Assembly (NCBI GenBank): GCA_015233295.1
Contig: JADFYC010000160.1
Location: forward strand, 1 to 8,198
DNA length: 8,198 nucleotides
From: Deltaproteobacteria bacterium
GTDB taxonomy: Bacteria; Desulfobacterota; JADFXK01
Reading direction: 5' to 3'
The notes beneath the pieces are model-generated. The model searched no databases. It had not been told where the DNA came from and saw only the letters and a list, made by a program, of their open reading frames with translations. Shown piece by piece: positions 5,250 to 8,198 of this stretch (positions are counted from its first letter, which is position 1; the number at the start of each line of letters is the position of its first letter). The translations under genes and the position numbers were made by a program.

Positions 5250-5269
5250 ACATATTCGGCCAAAGTCAA
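5241..5269 (-). promoter_or_regulatory. Sigma70-like promoter of marR
   Basis: The minus strand carries TTGACT (5264-5269), exactly 17 bases, then TATACA (5241-5246); matches are five of six and four of six to the consensus. A start of transcription near 5234 would give a leader of about 145 bases. On the plus strand the same place reads TTGACG-17-CATATT, but no plus-strand gene follows. Confidence 0.5.
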
Positions 5270-5415
5270 ATAAAATAATCGATTGATCGGCTAATGAGAC
5301 AAAATTATTTGTTTTTTAGGGAAACAACCGGCTTAATCATGTCGGATTGGCGTAAGGCGCTTCTTCCGCTTTAAAAAATCACGGAGCCTCTTGCCCAAAG
5401 TACAAAATAGTAGCT

Positions 5416-5465
5416 CTCCGCTGTTGGGGGGTTACACTGGAGGCGCTACCCCCAGGCCCCCGGAG
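5416..5465. repeat. REP-like compound hairpin after the small exported-protein gene
   Basis: CTCCG and CGGAG form an outer stem, GGGGG (5426-5430) and CCCCC (5457-5461) a middle stem, and CTGGAGG-CGCTA-CCCCCAG (5437-5455) the apical hairpin, with one pair that becomes G.U on the minus transcript. It begins ten bases beyond the stop codon of the small gene. There is no strong T run, so it may stabilise the mRNA 3' end, act as a weak terminator, or be a mobile REP copy. Confidence 0.5.
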
Positions 5466-5474
5466 TTTACTTAG

Positions 5475-5759
5475 TTATTTCCAACCAGCCGTGTCGCTAC
5501 ATTCTTTTCGTTCCTTCGGGTGGCTTTTTTCCCATTGAGTAATGGATTGATTTTCGTTATCATCCATTTTGTTGTTCATACACTCACAGTATTTCTGCAC
5601 CACTTCTGTCGGTTGACCCAGATCCTTGTTATCCATAAGGCATTTAGCTATCCATTGGGTGTCGTATGCATTTCCGGCAAAGGATGGGCTGCAGACTAGA
5701 ACAGAAGCAATCAAAAAACATAATGTACTGATTGACAGGATACTGATCTTTGTTTTCAT
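5475..5759 (-). CDS. Small exported cysteine-containing protein of unknown function
   Basis: The 94-residue precursor has a typical Sec signal peptide: Lys at 2 and 4, a hydrophobic core about residues 5-23, then SPSFA with likely cleavage after Ala28. Val rather than Gly/Ala/Ser precedes Cys23, so it is not a clear lipoprotein. The mature part of about 66 residues has WIAKCLMDN, KYCECMNNKM, SITQWEKSHP and KECSDTAGW, with Cys40, 58, 60 and 87. Four cysteines could form two disulfides or bind a metal in the periplasm. I do not know a named family. The start is set by GGAGG six bases before the ATG; a longer frame beginning 13 codons upstream has no ribosome binding site and would bury the signal peptide. 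The gene appears monocistronic, between the kinase and marR. Confidence 0.75.
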   Translation of the reverse strand: MKTKISILSISTLCFLIASVLVCSPSFAGNAYDTQWIAKCLMDNKDLGQPTEVVQKYCECMNNKMDDNENQSITQWEKSHPKERKECSDTAGWK

Positions 5760-5765
5760 AACTTG

Positions 5766-5770
5766 CCTCC
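5766..5770 (-). promoter_or_regulatory. Ribosome binding site deciding the start of the small exported protein
   Basis: GGAGG sits six bases before the ATG ending at 5759. It places the start directly at the signal peptide (MKTKISILS) and rules against the upstream in-frame ATG ending at 5798. Confidence 0.7.
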
Positions 5771-5792
5771 AGATGTGAGTTAAGGAAAGACC

Positions 5793-5841
5793 TAACATGT
5801 TAACCTAATTTATCTTTATCCGAGGTTGCCTCTAAAGTCAA
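5793..5841 (-). promoter_or_regulatory. Possible promoter and palindrome upstream of the small exported-protein gene
   Basis: The minus strand has TTGACT (5836-5841), a 17-base spacer and TAAAGA (5813-5818); the -35 box is good and the -10 box weak. Just downstream, TAACATGTTA (5793-5802) is a perfect 10-bp palindrome near the expected transcription start, where a repressor could bind. The proposed leader would be about 45-50 bases. Confidence 0.35.
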
Positions 5842-5893
5842 GAAATAATATCCCGGCAAATCCAATTTTAAATTCCCGCCCATCTCTTTTTCG

Positions 5894-5960
5894 GACAGGA
5901 CCAACAGGATGGTCAGGATGACCATGACCTATAAATCTCGTTACGCTTGTTAATCCTGTC
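5894..5960. repeat. Degenerate GACAGGAT-type repeat tract
   Basis: The gap between the kinase and the small gene contains repeated variants of ACAGGA, CAGGATG and, on the opposite strand, TTGACAGGATTAACAAG. This resembles the dispersed GACAGGATTAACAGGAT repeats seen between genes in many anaerobes. Within it ATGGTCA-GGA-TGACCAT (5909-5925) is a perfect seven-pair inverted repeat. No clear intrinsic terminator for the kinase gene is seen. Confidence 0.45.
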
Positions 5961-6008
5961 AAAATTAGATTTGTTGTACGCTTGGTTACACATTGCTCCG
6001 GAAATCCG

Positions 6009-8198
6009 TTATGAGATAAATTTCTTCAGTTCCATGACAACCAGTTCCATTTCTTTAACTAATTGGTCGAAGACTTCTTCGGCTTTTTCCATCTGCCCAT
6101 TCTTACCCATGAGCTCCAATTCCCGGGCTAATTCAACGGTTCTTTGAGCCGAAAACATGCTTGTTGTCCCCTTCAGGAAGTGGGCGGAATGATGCAGCTT
6201 TTCATGATTACCAGAATCAATAGCGTCATGTATATCATCGATGTACTTTGAATAGTTGTCACAGAAACCGGTTATCAGTTCAATCGCCAACTCCATGTTA
6301 TTAACGCAACGTTCCATAAAGGAGTTTCTATCAAAAACCTTGTTTGGCCCAAGAGGCTCCTCGGTCTGCTCAACTTTTTTAGGCTCCTGAGCCAGGGATT
6401 CAATATATCTTATAGCCTCGTTAGGATCAATGGGTTTGGTAATGTAGCCGTCCATTCCGGCTGCAATACAGCGTTCCTGGTCTCCTTTCATGGCAAATGC
6501 CGTCATGGCGATAACCGGGATATGCCCTCCGGTCAACCTCTCTTTTTCTCTGATCCTTTCAGTCGCTGTGATTCCATCCATCACCGGCATCTGAACATCC
6601 ATCAACACCATGTCAAATTTAAACACGTCCAGCTCACTTATGGCTTCAGCGCCGTTATTGGCGACTGAAACGGAGTGACCTCTACCCTCGAGTATGGCCT
6701 GGGCTAATCTTTGATTGATTAGATTGTCCTCTGCCAAGAGAATTTTCAACTTAGTCCGGCTTTCTTTTAAGGCATGACGGGTCACTAGGGATTTTTGATC
6801 AGCCTCGGGCATGGGGGCGCCGAGTACGGTCAAAATTGCATCCAGTAGATCCGAATGTCCCACTGGTTTATTCAGATAGGCGGATATCCCTGATTCTTTG
6901 CATCGATCGGCATCACCCCGTTGAGAGGCGGAGGTAAGCAGAATCATTTTGATGTTTCCATGAATAGGATTGCCCTTTATTTTCTTGGCCAGTTCAAATC
7001 CGTCCATTTGGGGCATAAGTAAATCGAGAATAGCCAGGTTAAATGGCTCATTATTTTCTTTGGCCCGGCCCAGGGCGGCCAATGCGGCCAGGCCGCTATC
7101 CACCAACGTGGGCTTTACCTCCCAGCCTTTCAACATCTCCTTTAAAATTATCCTGTTGGTGGCGTTATCATCAACCACCAAGACCTTTAAACCTTTTAAC
7201 TGAACTAACTCTATAGGTATTGTTTCGACTATTTCTCCCTCGGAAACGGTTGATCGAATATCAAAATGAAACGTGCTGCCTTGTCCCACTTCCGACTCCA
7301 CCCAGATTCTACCGCCCATCAGGGAAACCAACCTGGAGCATATGGTCAGCCCTAATCCGGTCCCGCCATATTCACGGGTAGTGGAGCCGTCGGCTTGAGT
7401 GAACGGTTCAAATATTCTTCCTTTTTTATCTTCCGGAATACCGATTCCGGTATCTCTGACGCTGAAATGGAGCGCTACCTCATCATTTGTCTGAGAAGAT
7501 AACTCAACCTCTAAGACCACCTCGCCAGCGTCGGTAAATTTTATTGCATTCCCGATAAGATTAAGGACAACTTGTCTTATTCTAGCCGGGTCGCCGAGTA
7601 ACCTGTCTGGAACATCGGGTTGAATTCGGTAGGCCAGCTCCAACCCCTTTTCATGGGCTTTGACGGCTAAAGCTTTCATCATGGCCCCCAAGCTGTCCCG
7701 CAATTTAAAATCAATATTATCGACATCCAATCGTCCGGCTTCGATTTTAGAGAAGTCAAGAATGTCGTTAATCAGCGACAACAACGTATCGGCGGAGATC
7801 TTGACCATATCCAGATAGTCTCTTTGCTCCAGAGAAAGCACCGTCCCCAGGGCCAGTTCGGTCATGCCGATGATGCCGTTCAAGGGGGTCCGGATTTCGT
7901 GGCTCATATTGGCCAAAAAATTGCTCTTGGATCGGCTGGCTTCCTCTGCCGTCTGCTTGGCCTGTCGGAGTTCTTCTTCCATCTGCTTACGTTTGGTAAT
8001 GTCTGTTGAAGTAGCGATCAGGTTGACAATTTCCCCGTCTGCATTTCTTATTGGGGTGACCAGTAAATCAATCCAGATTGTCTGTCCGTTTTTATGAATG
8101 TATCGCTTTTCCAGCCGGTATGAATCTGTCCGGCCGGCCAACAAGTCAGCCCTATGTTTTTTAGAAATATCGATATCATCCGGATGCGTCAGGTCTAC
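6009..8198 (-). CDS. Hybrid sensor histidine kinase, PAS-HisKA-HATPase-REC-REC-HPt (partial, N-terminus outside window)
   Basis: The frame is open to the window edge and 729 residues are visible, numbered here from the edge. A PAS/PAC domain (about 1-70, ending ATSTDITKRKQ) leads through a short coiled linker to the HisKA domain with NMSHEIRTPLNGIIG (phospho-acceptor His100). The HATPase has the N box NLIGNAIKF (Asn217), DTGIGI (Asp249) and GGTGLGL. Receiver 1 has VVDDN, Asp392 in ILDLLMP and Lys444. Receiver 2 has AEDN, Asp534 in LMDVQMP and Lys588. The HPt domain has HSAHFLKGT with His673. All phosphorelay residues are intact, so a His-Asp-His-Asp relay is possible. More sensory domains may lie outside. 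No response regulator with an output domain is adjacent in the window; the final target is unknown. Any methionine or TTG near the edge would be internal to the PAS fold, so no start is visible. Confidence 0.95.
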   Translation of the reverse strand, partial: VDLTHPDDIDISKKHRADLLAGRTDSYRLEKRYIHKNGQTIWIDLLVTPIRNADGEIVNLIATSTDITKRKQMEEELRQAKQTAEEASRSKSNFLANMSHEIRTPLNGIIGMTELALGTVLSLEQRDYLDMVKISADTLLSLINDILDFSKIEAGRLDVDNIDFKLRDSLGAMMKALAVKAHEKGLELAYRIQPDVPDRLLGDPARIRQVVLNLIGNAIKFTDAGEVVLEVELSSQTNDEVALHFSVRDTGIGIPEDKKGRIFEPFTQADGSTTREYGGTGLGLTICSRLVSLMGGRIWVESEVGQGSTFHFDIRSTVSEGEIVETIPIELVQLKGLKVLVVDDNATNRIILKEMLKGWEVKPTLVDSGLAALAALGRAKENNEPFNLAILDLLMPQMDGFELAKKIKGNPIHGNIKMILLTSASQRGDADRCKESGISAYLNKPVGHSDLLDAILTVLGAPMPEADQKSLVTRHALKESRTKLKILLAEDNLINQRLAQAILEGRGHSVSVANNGAEAISELDVFKFDMVLMDVQMPVMDGITATERIREKERLTGGHIPVIAMTAFAMKGDQERCIAAGMDGYITKPIDPNEAIRYIESLAQEPKKVEQTEEPLGPNKVFDRNSFMERCVNNMELAIELITGFCDNYSKYIDDIHDAIDSGNHEKLHHSAHFLKGTTSMFSAQRTVELARELELMGKNGQMEKAEEVFDQLVKEMELVVMELKKFIS

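Noticed and set aside
5170..5253. 27-codon minus-strand leader ORF starting MCVYTYIVNPS upstream of marR
   Set aside because: It has no Shine-Dalgarno sequence, and its ATG would lie upstream of the transcription start predicted from the TATACA box. It could be real only if another promoter is used.
5110..5300. Possible remnant of a coding sequence in the marR leader (frame ending VNLLTFSPA)
   Set aside because: It is bounded upstream by a stop codon, has no good start or ribosome binding site, and no family is recognised.

Overview
The window comes from an anaerobic bacterium, most likely one of the Desulfobacterota (sulfate-reducing or syntrophic relatives). This is inferred from a flavoredoxin-type flavin reductase, two QueG/reductive-dehalogenase-like [4Fe-4S] proteins and a DUF169 protein in one cluster, together with a large hybrid sensor kinase. 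Every gene I can support lies on the minus strand, so the window reads from right to left. I see no tRNA, rRNA, CRISPR array, transposase or phage gene.

Right part (6009-8198): the C-terminal 729 residues of a hybrid histidine kinase (PAS, HisKA, HATPase, two receiver domains, HPt), cut by the window edge. Downstream is a short stretch with CAGGAT-type degenerate repeats, then a small exported cysteine-containing protein (5475-5759) with its own good ribosome binding site and a possible promoter. A REP-like structured palindrome follows its stop codon.

Middle (3945-5474): a MarR-family regulator (4630-5088) has a sigma70-like promoter whose -10 box lies inside a perfect 10-bp palindrome, a likely autoregulatory operator, and a long leader with two predicted stems. 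A hairpin plus eight T residues directly after its stop codon looks like a terminator. Between marR and the next gene are almost 700 non-coding bases filled with palindromic elements: a nested inverted repeat (4062-4227) abutting a pair of inverted REP-like palindromes (4228-4458). Between the REP-like arms sit a consensus -10 box and a terminator-like hairpin that could define a small RNA.

Left part (1-3944): a tightly spaced, co-directional cluster of a PaaI-like hotdog thioesterase, a 352-residue [4Fe-4S] protein, a shorter [4Fe-4S] paralogue, a DUF169 protein, a possible 44-residue basic peptide, and a flavoredoxin cut by the left edge. The two iron-sulfur proteins and the FMN flavoredoxin suggest a cytoplasmic electron-transfer module; the thioesterase suggests an acyl-CoA substrate nearby. 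The reaction served is not evident, and MarR control of the cluster is inference from proximity only.
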